The notes: generated by a model not told the origin, from the sequence alone. Positions 1 to 11,553 are shown, counted from the stretch's first letter. The stretch is DNA of 64,000 nucleotides from Mytilus californianus (GCF_021869535.1 NW_026262659.1:3906001-3970000); one strand, 5' to 3'. Numbers and translations: made by a program.

Positions 1-638
1 AATTGGGGATAGCTGCCTCATTGGCAATCATAAGGTAGTACCACATATTCTTATTTTATTTTGTAAATGTCTTAGTTTATTTCCAATACACCCTCGTACG
101 CATGGTGTGAAAAGACATCTGTATCTTTGAATCAAATGGTAGTGTTTGATTATGTTGCAATTCCTTTTAGTAATTGTAGATCATGTTTTAAAAATATATT
201 TTGTTTTGTTTTGTTTCCGAATTTCCTCATTTTCTTCATTCAACTCCTTTCTCCCACCCTTCCAGTCCATTCTCCCACCCCTCTATCCTCTCCTCCCCCC
301 ATCCTTTTCTCCTTTCTCCCTGTCTCTCGTCACTCTATCCACACTCTTTAATAATAGTGATTAACAAGGTTTAAAATGTCACAGTTTGTAAAATGTACAA
401 ATAAATGGTGGTCTTAGCACTAAGATTTAAAATCATTTAACTGTAGTTTTAATTTTGCAAAAGACCGTATTTAAATGTGTATGTACAGAATTGGTTGTCG
501 TTGGTTAATGTATGTCATATTATTTTGTTCGTAAATTGTTCTGTTATAGTTTTCTCAATTAAATTGTTTCTCATTTTAGTCGTGTCATTGGCAATCATAC
601 CACATTTCCATATTTTTATATGGAATATTTGTATATTC
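1..638. other. Non-coding flank with MR-A fragment and pyrimidine tract
   Basis: No gene seen. Bases 1-60 resemble the end of the MR-A repeat (TCATTGGCAATCATA, then CCACAT). Bases 236-340 are a long C/T-rich run of CTCCCACC-like pieces. The short open frames through this run have the composition of simple sequence. Confidence 0.5.
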
Positions 639-1851
639 CAGGCATGGGGTAATGCAAATTTGTAACTGTAATACATGGTAATGCATTACATTGTTCCAAG
701 TCATTGCATGTAATGTGTAATGCAGCAATTTTTGCATTACATGTAATTGTAATTTAATGAATTACTTTAGCAAAAAGTTGTGTAATTTCATGCATTACAT
801 TGCATTACATGGCATTACTTTTTTTCACATACTATATATATCTTTAACAGATTGTTGGAGATTTAACTAAAGCAGAATTTAAGATTTCTCGATTATCTAA
901 GAACATAATCATTTGAATATTGATTTTCTATTTTTATTTATTTTTCACACTTTACATAAATCACTAGAGGGAATTTGGAGATTAAGCCTTGCTCCTGGTA
1001 GAACTTGAAACAAATTGGTTAATCTACTTTAGGGAAAAGTGATTATTTTACAGAAGAGACATGTCGAATTTTCTAGATCATTTTGACTTTCCTGGAAATA
1101 TTTCACACATATATACATTTTGTATTTAAAAAATAACAATAAAGTGGTATAAATACTAGACTAAATTACAATTCTAAATGAATAACACAACACTGTATAT
1201 CAGATTGAGTTTTTTGTTGTTGTTGTTTATTTCATTTATTTCCCTGCATAAAAAGATTAATATTTGAAAAACAGTTTTCAAAAGATCAATGATTACCTTG
1301 TCATGATTAAATAACACATAATTGAACATTGTCATAAAACACTAAATTAGTTAACTTAACAATCAATCTTTTTACCATTTTGACACTTGGTCATAAATTA
1401 AGCTCTATGTTTATTATATAATTAGGAAAGAAATTCTCAGTAAATATTTTGATTGAAATTAAAAAAAAACCAAATGTATATTTATAAAAGTAAAGTTAAC
1501 ATTAAGTTAAAACAAGTATTAAACTTCATCTCTGTAATCTCTTTTTAGAGAAAACACAGAGATATATACCTTGAAACATTAAAACCAAAGAAAGACGGAT
1601 CAGTTACTGCATATGCTAGAATCTTTTGTGACTTCATGTTGTTTTTCAAAATGATTGATATTTCTTTTCACTAGATAATGAAATTTACAAATGTAATGTG
1701 TAATTCAATGCATTACTTTGCAAAAGTAATTGTAATTTAATGCATTACTTTGATAAATGCATGTAATTGTAATTGTAATTTAATGCATGGTTTTATCAAA
1801 GTAATTGTAATATAATGCATTACTTTTGCAATGTAATTCGCCCCATGCCTG
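639..1851. mobile_element. Non-autonomous hAT-like DNA transposon
   Basis: The ends are perfect 11-bp terminal inverted repeats (CAGGCATGGGG at 639-649, CCCCATGCCTG at 1841-1851). They are flanked by an 8-bp target duplication with one mismatch (gtatattc at 631-638, atatattc at 1852-1859). Both subterminal regions (about 655-835 and 1690-1835) are packed with TGCATTAC/GTAATGCA motifs in inverted orientation, as expected for transposase-binding arrays. The 8-bp duplication and CA...TG ends fit the hAT superfamily. No transposase frame is present inside, so it would need a helper. Confidence 0.8.
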
Positions 1852-2473
1852 ATATATTCGCCCTCTTTCGCAGGTAACATCTGCATTACATTACGATGAT
1901 TATAAAGCAAAAATGTAAATTAACCAATACTATTCCCGCCTCCATAGACAGTACTGTTCGTTGTTAACCAATGAAATATATTATAAATTATTAAACACAA
2001 TTCCATGTTTGTTGTTGCAGAACGACCAAGTATTATAAATGACTGATCAGATTGATATTAATCTTAATCACAATAACAACATGTGTACTGTGTTCTTCAT
2101 TTCCATTACTGGAGAGATAAACACAAAAAGCGTATTTTTACAAACTTGAAATATCGTACATAAAAACATTTAGGATGGGTTTGCTAAAGAAACACACAAA
2201 TGCTCATTTAAAACAGCACAACCAATACAAATAAACGACAATATTTGGAGGATATTGTTTACACAGCATTATCAAAGTCGTTTAAAGTAATTGTTTTGCT
2301 GTTGATTTTGCTTTTTTTGGTTTTTTTTCTAAACCAAAATGATCAAAATGAAAAAACCTATCTACAACATAAGATTTAGGATCATGTGTTATTTACTTTG
2401 ACGTAATATAGATTATATAACAAATGGATCACATAGTGATATCTACTTTACTTCAAACTAATATTATTTATTG
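1852..2473. other. Intergenic, no gene recognised
   Basis: AT-rich sequence without a convincing exon. It lies downstream of the minus-strand gene ending at 2474. An AATAAA-type polyadenylation signal for that gene reads on the minus strand at about 2465-2470, just after the stop. Confidence 0.5.
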
Positions 2474-4780
2474 TCATATTTTCAAAGCTATTCTATTCCA
2501 GATTAGCATTAAACTGATGATAACAATATACAACTCTGTACACATATGAGCTGATGCATTGGTGCAAAACGGATTTTCCTGTTTTCGTAATTTCATTGAT
2601 TGTTCATAGTTTTTACCAATGGTATCACTGCAGTTCGTAATCTTTAACAACGATTGTACACATTGAGTCATTGTTTCCATTGTCCTGTAATCAGAAATTC
2701 ATTGGTAAGATTATGAAAAACAGACACTTATTTTGTTTGTCGCTCTATAGATATGTAACAACTATTTCACTGTGGGGTTTTTGCATAACAGTTTTGTTTG
2801 CTTTTATTTTTAGTTTATAATCCATGAATTGTGTATTAGCTACTTTAAATTACAACTAAAACAAGTCAACATTAAGATGATTGCTTATGAATCCATGTGT
2901 TGCCTTAGCTCTGGAACTGTCCGTAGCAACAGATACAATAAGGACATAAAAGCTACGTGTCCACAGCTAGTGTTCCCTGGTTCAATTTTCAAAAACATTT
3001 GTTCGGCTGATAATGAATTTCATATCAGCTGTTTGTGAACAAAGATAAATATTGTTCTCATAGTCCAATTATTAAGTTAAACGAGCAAACCTAATATCAT
3101 GGCATTTTGTACACACTCAAATAGAAAAGATTTGTTCAAAAAGAGGGACGAAAGACACCAGAGGGACAGTCAAACTCATAGATCGAAAACAAACTGACAA
3201 CGCCATGGCCAAAAATAAAAAGACAAACAGACAAATAATAGTACGTATGACACAACATAGAAAACCAAAGACTAAGCAACACGAACCCCATTAAAAACTG
3301 GGGGTGATCTCAGGTGCTCCGGAAGGGTAAGCAGATCCTGCTCCACATGTGGCAACCGTCGTGTTGCTTATGTTATTACAAATCCGGTAAATAGTCTAAT
3401 TCGGCAAATCACATTCGTGAAAAGGGAGGGTATTGTAGTTACGACATAAGGAACATATCCGATATCATCTGTGAAACGGTTATTCCATAACGGTCAACCA
3501 ACTCAGTTACTTAAAATCTAAGTTGTCTGTATAGACTGGTTATAAACTAGTATTGTTGCCATGTAAAGTAACACTGTTAAGTAGACTATTTAGGGTATTA
3601 TAATTAAATTTGCACTAGATATTCTTTCTCGTTCGTTATATCCTGTATTTCAATAGTGCTTTTGTTTTTTTTGTTTTTTTTTTTGCTTTTTTACAGGTGT
3701 CTCTGGTAAAGCAGGTGCTGCTGATAACTTTTTAGCATCAAATGTTTACAAACTAAAAACTTAATTAAACAATTAATAATTTATAGGTAGGATGGTATGT
3801 GGTATACTTACTCGCAGACTGTGCTGTCTTTATCCTCCAAACCATTTATGTAAGGTGTAGTGCATCTGTCTAATACATCTACTCCTACACTACTGTTTGT
3901 AAAACAAGACTGTATAGCTTTCATCTCTGCAATCATAAATCTTACGTAGTTGCCATTCATGGTATATATTCAAATCGTCGGAATAATCTGACAAAAATAT
4001 GTCGAAAGTAGTATAGATATGAAAACAATGATAACTTTAGTAAGGTATGACAAGATACCGAACTCAAGGCAAATAAGAAATCAAAAACTGACAAAATAAA
4101 ACGCTATCAATCAACAGGACAAGTAAAAAGAAAAGTTCCTGACTTGGAACATCCATTTTTCAAGAGACTTGAAGATTTAACCTAGTTTTATAGCAAGTTA
4201 AACCCCCCAACAGTTGTTTAAATGTAAAAATGTGAAAAAAATTTAAACAACTAATATATCTTTTATTGTAGAATATTTCCTTATTCTTCATTCGGTTTTC
4301 CACAGTAATTATCTTGTGATTTTCCTTTACCTATTTCGTATGGTATATTTTCGCTTGATTTTCTCATTGTCCTTGTTCCATGACTTAGACATTTTCATTA
4401 GTACTATATAAAAGGAACTAACAAACATCTTAAAATACTATTTTCACATGAACAACTGGATAAAACATACATGTACATGTACCACATACAGTCTTGCAGT
4501 TGGACAGACATTTTAAACTATCCTAAAGATAAAAAGGATGCTTATAATTTTCATGCTCACCTTCCTTTTGTTTGCAGATTTGTGGAAAGACTTCTGCAAT
4601 CTTATCAGTAGATGGCATTATGGGGACCAATTTTTTCATGTAAGTACAATGGTTCATGTTATGTTTCGTAAAGCAGGTTGGCAAAATGGCAATGCTTGTC
4701 TTGCTGAAAAAACATTTAACTGAATTTAAGGCGGTAGCTAGAAAAACTATGTAACAAAGGAACATTATTTTGATTGGCAT
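2474..4780 (-). CDS. Small cysteine-rich secreted protein, 3 exons, likely lipid-anchored
   Basis: Exons on the minus strand are 4780-4561, 3926-3812 and 2684-2474. The donors are GTGAGC and GTAAGT; the acceptors end ...TTGCAG and ...TTACAG. Intron phases agree (1, then 2) and the joined frame is 181 codons plus stop, which is strong support. The N-terminus is a signal peptide (MPIKIMFLCYIVFLATA). The mature part carries about 11 cysteines spread over all exons with no family signature I know. The last ~20 residues are hydrophobic (LYIVIISLMLIW), suggesting a GPI-attachment signal or a single C-terminal membrane segment. A polyadenylation signal follows the stop directly. Intron 2 carries an MR-C repeat and intron 1 an MR-D fragment. 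Function is unknown; the architecture resembles lineage-specific extracellular proteins of molluscs. Confidence 0.72.
3125..3520 (+). repeat. MR-C interspersed repeat (in intron 2)
   Basis: Begins near GAGGGACGAAAGACACC and includes the segments AAACTGACAACGCCATGG and GATCCTGCTCCACATGTGG. A diverged copy lies at 11554-11830 and an inverted fragment at 32540-32625. I recall this as a very common mussel repeat. No terminal repeats or coding capacity are visible. Confidence 0.6.
4045..4215 (+). repeat. MR-D repeat fragment (in intron 1)
   Basis: Similar to 8275-8530, 22405-22565 and 41255-41500. Shared landmarks are 'aaaattccgaactc'-like starts, 'cctgacttgg' and 'ttttatagc...gttaaacc'. This copy is short and diverged. 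Confidence 0.4.
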
Positions 4781-5586
4781 CTTCTGTGATTTTATTCCTC
4801 GTTATTTCAAATTATAATATGACGTGCTTCTTTCGCTTTGTAAACAACACCGTGATAAAATTCTCGATATATCTTTACCTAGCGCAGACTCAGAGATATA
4901 CATAATAATGGATGTTACAATATACCTCCCACATAAATCCACATGTATCGGAACCTATTTGCAAACGCTACGCCGATTTTATTGTTTTAACAATTGTAAT
5001 TGAAAAAAGACTACAGAACTTTTATTCTCATTAGGATGCATATCAAAAATAATTAATGCACAAGAGCTAGGAGAAATCTACAAAATCAAAATCAAATAAA
5101 ATTCCGTGAAAGTCCATCAATGCTTTTGGCGCATTGAAGTCATTTCAAAACATGACGGCATACAAATGGGAAACGCTAAAGCTGAAGGTTTTACGTCAAC
5201 CATCGAAATTCGTATAATATTACATTAAAATGGACTTTTGAGGTAGGTGTTGTTTTATTTTCTATTCTATTGCATTATTCGCATATTTACTGAACTCAGC
5301 AAGTCAACATGGCGGCTCCTTAGTTACGAAATATCAGCTTCAGATTTGACGTTGGCTTACGAGAAAAAACGTGTAAATTAAAAATGGCAAATGTTGGGTG
5401 TAAAAATTAAAAGAATTTAGCACATTTTTTCTAGCGGTTATTTACGAAATAATTCATGCAAGCTACAGATTTATTATAATGTTTAATTAGCTTTATCTAA
5501 CCGGGAGTAAAAAAGAACAGCCACACACACGGCATACCCTTCCTCGCTTCAGTTTTTTTAATGACCGTATTTGTCCTATTAGAATC
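4781..5586. other. Upstream region of the cysteine-rich gene
   Basis: No coding exon recognised. This is the presumed promoter side of the minus-strand gene starting at 4780. No TATA box or motif could be assigned with confidence. Confidence 0.4.
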
Positions 5587-5746
5587 GAAATAATTCATGG
5601 AGGCCATAGATTTGTCGCAAATTTACACATGACCTGGGCCGTGATATTCGTTAATGTTACCTTCGCTAATGCTCAGGATAAAACTCGGATATCACGTCCG
5701 GCCATGGGTAAATTTCCGACAAATCTATGGAATTCATGAATTATTT
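5587..5746. repeat. Palindromic fold-back (MITE-like) element
   Basis: The arms around GAAATAATTCATG at 5587 and CATGAATTATTTC ending near 5746 are inverted copies. Their interiors also pair: CATAGATTTGTCG against CGACAAATCTATG, and CGTGATAT against ATATCACG. Each arm is about 70 bp. A further direct copy of the arm start lies near 5442-5470, so the unit is repeated locally. No coding capacity. Confidence 0.6.
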
Positions 5747-5945
5747 CTTAAATCACGTATAGAGGCAAGCTCATGACTTATTCTGATAAAATACGAATTT
5801 GATTCTGATGTGTTATATAGTTGTCTCGTTGCCAATCTCTTTATTGTATATTTAGATATTTTTTTTTAAAAGATCAGCAATGGACAAAAAATAATTGTAT
5901 TGTAAGTATATTTTAGAAGAATCTCAATTCAAAACCTGGTATTAC

Positions 5946-6114
5946 CTGCACAGCATTTCGAAAATGTCGCCTGTTATATTGTCCAGTCCCATGCACGTCT
6001 GAAAATCACAACAGTCTGTACAAATATAGTTCAGTGGATATGGTATGTCAGAAAACTTCGTTGGCAGTGAATGCGATTTGTCTATGACTGAGAATGCTAT
6101 CAGACTTATGCTTC
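5946..6114 (-). CDS. Orphan exon of a cysteine-rich secreted protein
   Basis: A 169-bp open stretch bounded on the minus strand by a good acceptor (TTTTTATCAG) and a GTAAT donor. It encodes a peptide starting SISLIAFSVID, with a TDCC...FQTC cluster and a later Cys. It enters at phase 1 and leaves at phase 2, exactly like exon 2 of the neighbouring gene at 2474-4780. It may therefore be the equivalent exon of a tandem relative, or an alternative exon that could splice to the phase-2 acceptor at 2684. Its own first and last exons were not found. Confidence 0.4.
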
Positions 6115-6570
6115 CTGATAAAAATACAACAAATATATAAATGAATAAAAAAACTCATCATAGGTAACAGGGTTCAAATGTTGGGTAATCCACGATGGAA
6201 AAGCAGAAGAACAGAAAAGGAATACCCGTATGACATATAAAGGTATATATACATTCTTTGATAAAATACAGAGGAACGCTCATGCTATGAAATCATGGGA
6301 AAATTCATAGGAATGGATAAACAAAATAATACACACACTATGAAGATATTATCTTTTAATCAGTTCAAATGAGGTGTGGTGTTGGCGAGTCAGTAACTTA
6401 TAGTAGTCACTTGTTAATTTATGTATCATTGTCATTTCGCTTAGTTTCTTTTGTTACCTATTCAGACATAGGACTCGGACTTCTTTTAAACTGAGTTTTA
6501 TTGCGTGCATTGCTGTGAGTTTGTTTATTCTACATTGGCTAGAGCTATAGGGGGAGGGTTGAGATCTCAC

Positions 6571-6623
6571 GGGTTAGGGTTGGGGTTGGGGTTAGGGTTA
6601 GGTTTAGGGTTAGGGTAAGGGTT
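6571..6623 (+). repeat. Interstitial telomere-like repeat (TTAGGG variants)
   Basis: About nine units of TTAGGG and near variants (TTGGGG, TTTAGGG, TAAGGG). It is bordered by a 12-bp direct repeat, TTGAGATCTCAC at 6559-6570 and TTGAGATATCAC at 6624-6635. The left border belongs to a dispersed repeat (compare 'ggttgagatctcacaaaag' at 7956), so the tract sits inside that repeat. Confidence 0.85.
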
Positions 6624-6639
6624 TTGAGATATCACAAAT

Positions 6640-7020
6640 AGATATAAGAAGATGTGGTATGAGTGCCAATGAGACAACTCTCGATCCAAGTCAAAGTTTA
6701 TAAAAGTAAACCATTATAGGTCACAGTACGGTCTTCAACACGGAATCTTGGCTCACACCGAACAGTAAGCTATAAAGGGCCCCAAAAATTACTATTGTAA
6801 AACCATTCAAACGGGAAAACCAACGGTCTAATCTATATAAAAAACGATAAACGAGAAACACTTATGAACCACATCAACAAACGACAACTACTGAACATCA
6901 GATTCCTGACTTAGAACAGGTGCAAGCAAATGCAGCGGGTTTAAACGTTTTAATGGTACCAAACCTTCACCCTTTCTCTGAAACAATAGTGTAACATCAC
7001 AACATAGAAAGACAAACTAT
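6640..7020 (+). repeat. MR-A interspersed repeat
   Basis: Starts at AAGAAGATGTGGTATGAG and runs through 'gtacggtcttcaacac', 'gtaagctataaagggcccc' and 'cctgacttagaacaggtgc'. Other copies: 9650-9840 (-), 14040-14350, 18475-18720 (partial), 21000-21800 (interrupted), 36305-36545, 41865-42095 (-) and 62455-62805 (-). Copies differ by many substitutions, so the family is old. It has no ORF. Confidence 0.7.
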
Positions 7021-7039
7021 AAAATAGCAACTGAAATAA

Positions 7040-7260
7040 CATGTTTAAACCAACCGCATTTTTGCGTCTGTCCCAAGTCATTAGCCTTTGGCCTTTATAA
7101 GTCTTGTGTGGTTTTTTAATGATTTTCTAATTCATTTATATGTTTCTGAGTAAAGTGTGACGTCCATTTTCATTGAACTAGTACACATTTTGTACAAGGG
7201 CCAGCTGAAGCCCGCCTCCGGCGGTTGGATTTTCTCGCTGTGTTGAAGATCCATTAGTAT
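7040..7260 (+). repeat. MR-E repeat, copy 1
   Basis: The stretch from 'aaccgcatttttgcg' to 'gttgaagatccattag' matches 7975-8185 with the same order of landmarks ('gtcttgtgtg', 'gtgacgtccatt', 'gctgaagcccgcctcc'). Two adjacent copies are therefore present within 1 kb. Confidence 0.6.
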
Positions 7261-7389
7261 TTACGTAAGATAAATAAAGGCCATCTTACATTTTTGCATG
7301 AAAGGCCAGGCGCATGCCCATTAACATGTAGCGATGATAACCGAAACTTCCTCATTTTTTTATCTTGATCAGTAGAACAACAAAGGGCA

Positions 7390-7635
7390 ATGACAACCAG
7401 TTCACAACAGAACATTACTCTATATCATCAGTATTACAGAAGACAAAGAAAACAGGTTCAATTAAAACATACTATAGAATCCCTTCTAAACGAATATAGA
7501 AAACTCAAGAATTTTCTGTTTGCCAAACATGAAGCATTTGTGACTGTGAGCGCTCAACTAAATCAAGATTGTATACTGTTGAGAGAACAAAGACAATCCT
7601 CGACCCAATGTAGGACACCTCATACCACATTGTGA
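7390..7635 (+). CDS. Unassigned 81-residue open frame
   Basis: Begins MTTSSQQNITLYHQYYRR and contains an Arg/Lys/Gln-rich, probably helical middle. A possible splice acceptor (TTATCTTGATCAG) lies at about 7353-7370. No recognised family. It lies between two MR-E copies, so it may be only a chance frame in unique sequence. Confidence 0.2.
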   Translation: MTTSSQQNITLYHQYYRRQRKQVQLKHTIESLLNEYRKLKNFLFAKHEAFVTVSAQLNQDCILLREQRQSSTQCRTPHTTL

Positions 7636-7974
7636 TCAATAGTTAGACGGTTAGATCAATAACACCCAAGTTAACAGTACAGATTTATGAGCAATGTTTT
7701 TCAAAATTGATTACCCTTTCCAGAATATTCCCCTCTCTATTCAACATATATCCAATAGTTTAATGGAAGTCTCAAGCTGGCATGTCAGTTACTGCTAGTT
7801 TTCCTTTGTTAATGCGTGTTTATCGTTGTCAGTTTGCTAAGTTTCTTCTTTTACCTATTCCAACATTGGACTGGGACTTCTGTTAGACTGCGTTTTATCA
7901 ATGCGTATTGCTGTGTGTTTTAATATTCCACATTGGCTATAGGAATAGTGGGATGGTTGAGATCTCACAAAAGA

Positions 7975-8190
7975 CGTTTAATCCCGCCGCATCTTTGCGC
8001 CTCTCCAAAGTCAGGAACCTCGAGCCTGTGTTTGTCTTGTGTGATATTTTTAATTTCTTATTTTGGTTTTGGTGTATTTAGGAGTTTAGTATGACGTCCA
8101 TTTCGTTAAATTTTAGTTTTAGGGACCATCTGAAGCCCACCTCCTGGTGCAGGATTTTTTCACTACGTTGAAGACCTATTAGGGCCAACT
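7975..8190 (+). repeat. MR-E repeat, copy 2
   Basis: Second copy of the unit at 7040-7260. It is preceded by the GGTTGAGATCTCAC motif that also borders the telomere-like tract at 6559. Confidence 0.6.
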
Positions 8191-8274
8191 GCATGTAAAA
8201 GAACGCATACAACAACTCATTGCTATTCAGTAGGCTCTATTTCTGCACCTACCCAACATTTCTTGATTGATTGT

Positions 8275-8640
8275 GGCAGTCTAAAAAGTAAAAAAACAAA
8301 GATACCAAATTCCAAGGAAAATTCAATTAGGAAAGTTCAATATCAAATTACAAATTCAAAAGCTCAACACATCTAACGAATGGAAAACAACTGTCATAAT
8401 TCTGACTTGAAACAGGAATTTCCTTATGTAGAAAATGATGGATTATTATTGGTTTTATAGCTAGTTTATTTCTCATTTGTAAGAAATTCCATTATATTGA
8501 CAACAATGTGTGAACAAGTACAAACAGACATAAGTCATAAGTCCTAATTCAGGAACCTGATGAATAGTAGTTGTCGATTGTTGATTTGGTTCATAAGTGT
8601 TTCTCGTTTCTCCTTTATCCTGGGTTAGGAATTCCCCCTT
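8275..8640 (+). repeat. MR-D repeat followed by an inverted MR-A fragment
   Basis: 8275-8530 matches 41255-41500 (shared 'tgttgacaacaatgtgtgaacaa'-type end). 8545-8640 matches part of MR-A in inverted orientation ('gttcataagtgtttctcg'). No coding potential. Confidence 0.55.
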
Positions 8641-8933
8641 TTATAAATGGCTGGATCCGCCCCTGATCAATTGAGTGTATTAGTCCGTACACGATAATAT
8701 TATTGATTGATTATAAATAGAAAACATAAACAAAGTTGTACTAGATAGGGAACTACGTTTCTGTACATATTTAAAGTATTGTCCGAGTTATGTTTTATTT
8801 TATACACAAGGACATTATTTATATTGTATGTTTTATAATTATGCCTATGTTTGAATACGGTTTCATTTAAATCCGTTATTAAACTATGTAATTTTAGTTT
8901 ACAGAACTTGTAAGCTGTTGTATTAAATATCAC

Positions 8934-9254
8934 TGTGTGATGATATACCGGTGTGTTCATTTGAAATGGTTTGTGCCACAGCAGTAACTACCTTGCTCAA
9001 CAAGTTGGCAAGGATTTGTAATATGTTATTAGAATTATAATGTGTGATGATATACCAGTGTGTTCATTTGAAATGGTTTGTGCCACAGCAGTAACTACCT
9101 TGCTAAACAAGTTGGTATGGATTAGTAATATGTTATAAGAATTATAATGTGTGATGATATACCAGTGTGTTCATTTGAAATGGTTTGTGCCACAGCAGTA
9201 ACTACCTTGCTAAACAAGTTGGTAAGGATTAGTATTATGCTATTAGAATTATAA
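8934..9254. repeat. 107-bp tandem repeat, 3 copies
   Basis: Units start at 8934, 9041 and 9148, each with TGTGTGATGATATACC and ending ...AGAATTATAA. They differ by a handful of substitutions. Such short cores of ~100-bp tandem units are known inside Helitron-like elements of bivalves, but I could not place Helitron ends here. Confidence 0.85.
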
Positions 9255-9645
9255 TGTATTTTGTTTAAAAAGGTTGAAATAATTAAGAAATATGTTAAGG
9301 ACATAGTTTTGGTATAGAGTTATTTCCCTTGTTTTAGGATGCTTTAAATATTTGCTTAATACTAGTATATCAATGGTGTTAATCTGAACAACTAAATGTT
9401 ACATGTAAAGACATTTATACTATGATTTGATGATTAAAAATAATATTTGTACTCATTATCACTGATTATGTCCACAGCTTAATTGTATTTTTGAAGTGCA
9501 ATGTTTTGTATAATACCATTAAATGTAATGAAAGAATATTATACTTATTATGTGTATTAATCTGTTCAATCCTTATAACTTTATCATTGTTATTACAGGG
9601 TGTTTTACGTTACTGATAAATAAATATCCTGAACCCTAAAAAAAA
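9255..9645. other. AT-rich spacer, no gene
   Basis: No coding exon or clear repeat recognised. The sequence near 9610-9650 ends in an A-rich run (CCTGAACCCTAAAAAAAAAT). Confidence 0.4.
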
Positions 9646-9845
9646 ATAGATTCGACCGTTGGTTTTCCCGTTTGAATGGTTTAACACTAGTTATTTTGGG
9701 GCTTGCTGTTCGGAATGAACCAAGGCTCCGTGTTGAAGACCGTACTTTGACCTATAATGGTTTTTCTTTTACAAATAGTGACTTGGATGGAGAGTTGTCT
9801 CATTGGCACTCATACAACATCTTCTTATATCTATAATAGGTAAAA
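9646..9845 (-). repeat. MR-A repeat, inverted partial copy
   Basis: Reverse complement of about 6645-6840. The landmarks 'gaccgttggttttcccg' and 'ggagagttgtctcattgg' are read on the plus strand. Confidence 0.65.
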
Positions 9846-9988
9846 TATCAAACATTGGGGTACAGCAGTCAACATTGTGTTATAATTTAAATCGCTATAA
9901 AAACAAAAACAAGATATCAATAGAGAAAAACAAAAAGGCATATAGACAAAGCACATAAGCAAAAATGAAAGACAAGATTACCAAAAAT

Positions 9989-10867
9989 GAGAATACCATT
10001 ATTAATAAGTAGGTGACAGTCATACTAGTTAACTTTTCGCCAGAGGTTCATACCGCATCTTAACATTGAAAGCATTTTTATGAGATCGTTGAGTTTTTTC
10101 CTGAAGGACACCGGATACAGTTTTATGTTGCATTTGCTTTTTTTTTTATTTTGAAAAATGTTGTAGGCCTTGCCGAGTTGGAAAACAAATAATCAAATAT
10201 ATAAAACGTCTGAATAATAGTCAACGATTTTTCCCACGAGGGCGCTGGATCGTTACGAGTAACGATACATGTACACAATAAATAAATTATATAAACGCCT
10301 AAAAAGTGTACACAACAACACCAATAACAAAAAAAGGAACTATAAATGTAATTATTTATAAATATTTCGGATAACAAATATATATATATATATATAATTC
10401 GTCTAAATATCAGCCCAACAATGTTAGATCTGTATTCCGCAAATTTTTTGTTCTTCCTTGGCCGAGATTCGTGAGATGCTACTGGAATATCGTGGCACCA
10501 AATCGCCTTGCACTGTGCCCGATGCGCTAGACCACTGCAACACCCAGGCTCTACAAAGATAAAGCTTTCGGTGGCCGGTTGTTACCTTTCCTCGTCAGTT
10601 TTAATCTAGCGTCGTAACACAGTACATGATATTAGGCATGAAGATGGATATTTTGTTTCAGCCTTGTATCACTATCACTGGTCATCCGATGGATACAATC
10701 TGTGAACAGATGTGACTGGTTCAGACGTACTTATAATATATAATATTTAATACAACCCACAGCTAAAAGTAAAAATAATTAACTAGTCACATAAATTCAA
10801 AACAGTTTACCTGCATAAAGAACACTATTAGCCCAAGAGAATACCATCATTAATAAGTAGGTGACAG
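9989..10867. repeat. 31-bp direct repeats flanking an ~820-bp segment
   Basis: GAATACCAT.ATTAATAAGT... occurs at 9989-10019 and 10837-10867 with one mismatch in 31. The enclosed segment contains the tRNA-like element at 10383-10740. The sequence at 9885-9985 is also found at 41560-41650, so the left repeat belongs to a dispersed family. Confidence 0.6.
10381..10742 (-). mobile_element. tRNA-like (SINE-type) element with (TA)n end
   Basis: On the minus strand it reads, in order: GTACGTCTGAACCAG-like start, a central tRNA(Ser/Leu)-like region, 'agatctaacattg', and a 'GACGAATTAT(AT)n' end. The A and B promoter boxes are degenerate here. Related copies are at 36589-37005 and, as palindromes, 56541-57262. 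The two ends share CGTCTAAAC/CGTCTGAAC in inverted orientation next to AT microsatellite. Confidence 0.65.
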
Positions 10868-10869
10868 AA

Positions 10870-11550
10870 TAAATCTGATGACCTGATATAAACTTGTCAA
10901 ATGATAGACACAAAATATCACTATAGTATCTAATAACACTGTTTATATAGTAAACTGATAATAATTTACAAGATCATCTCCAAATTCCTCGTTAGTCAAA
11001 ATATCTTGGGTGTTTTGCCTTTATCATTCACGAAATTAATATTACGAAATAGATTTCCTACTTTAAAGATAACAAACTACTTATTGGGAAAATATTTCGC
11101 TTTGTACGACAAATATTTTGCAATGTTAAGACACTAAGTGCAGATCTGACAGTACTCATATACTTGTGTAATTTCCAACGTCAAGACTTTTATTGACATT
11201 GAGATAATAAACTTGAGCCTTTCTTTTCAGAATCATCCTAATACCTTTTGTGGATTCAAATATTTGAACAGTAAATAAGGCCCCTTTAATTATTTGTATT
11301 CTTGTGGTTTGTTTTAAACATTGTTATTACAGTTCTGAACAGTAAAAACTCTGATTCTTCTTTTTTAACCCCGTGTTGTTTAAACTATTCTGAATGTGCT
11401 TTTTTTAATGATATTGTTTCCGAATTGAAAATAAATCTAATCTGCTTTTATTTGATAACTTGATCTCTATTCAAACAGAAATTCTGTTTTCTGTCCAATA
11501 AATCTTGGTCTGATGAAAATCATAAAATCAACAGTGCTAAAACAAAAGCA
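10870..11550. other. AT-rich spacer, no gene
   Basis: No exon, RNA gene or known repeat recognised. Confidence 0.4.
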
Positions 11551-11553
11551 AGC

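Noticed and set aside
6571..6623. True chromosome end
   Set aside because: Only about 53 bp of degenerate TTAGGG with ordinary sequence on both sides.
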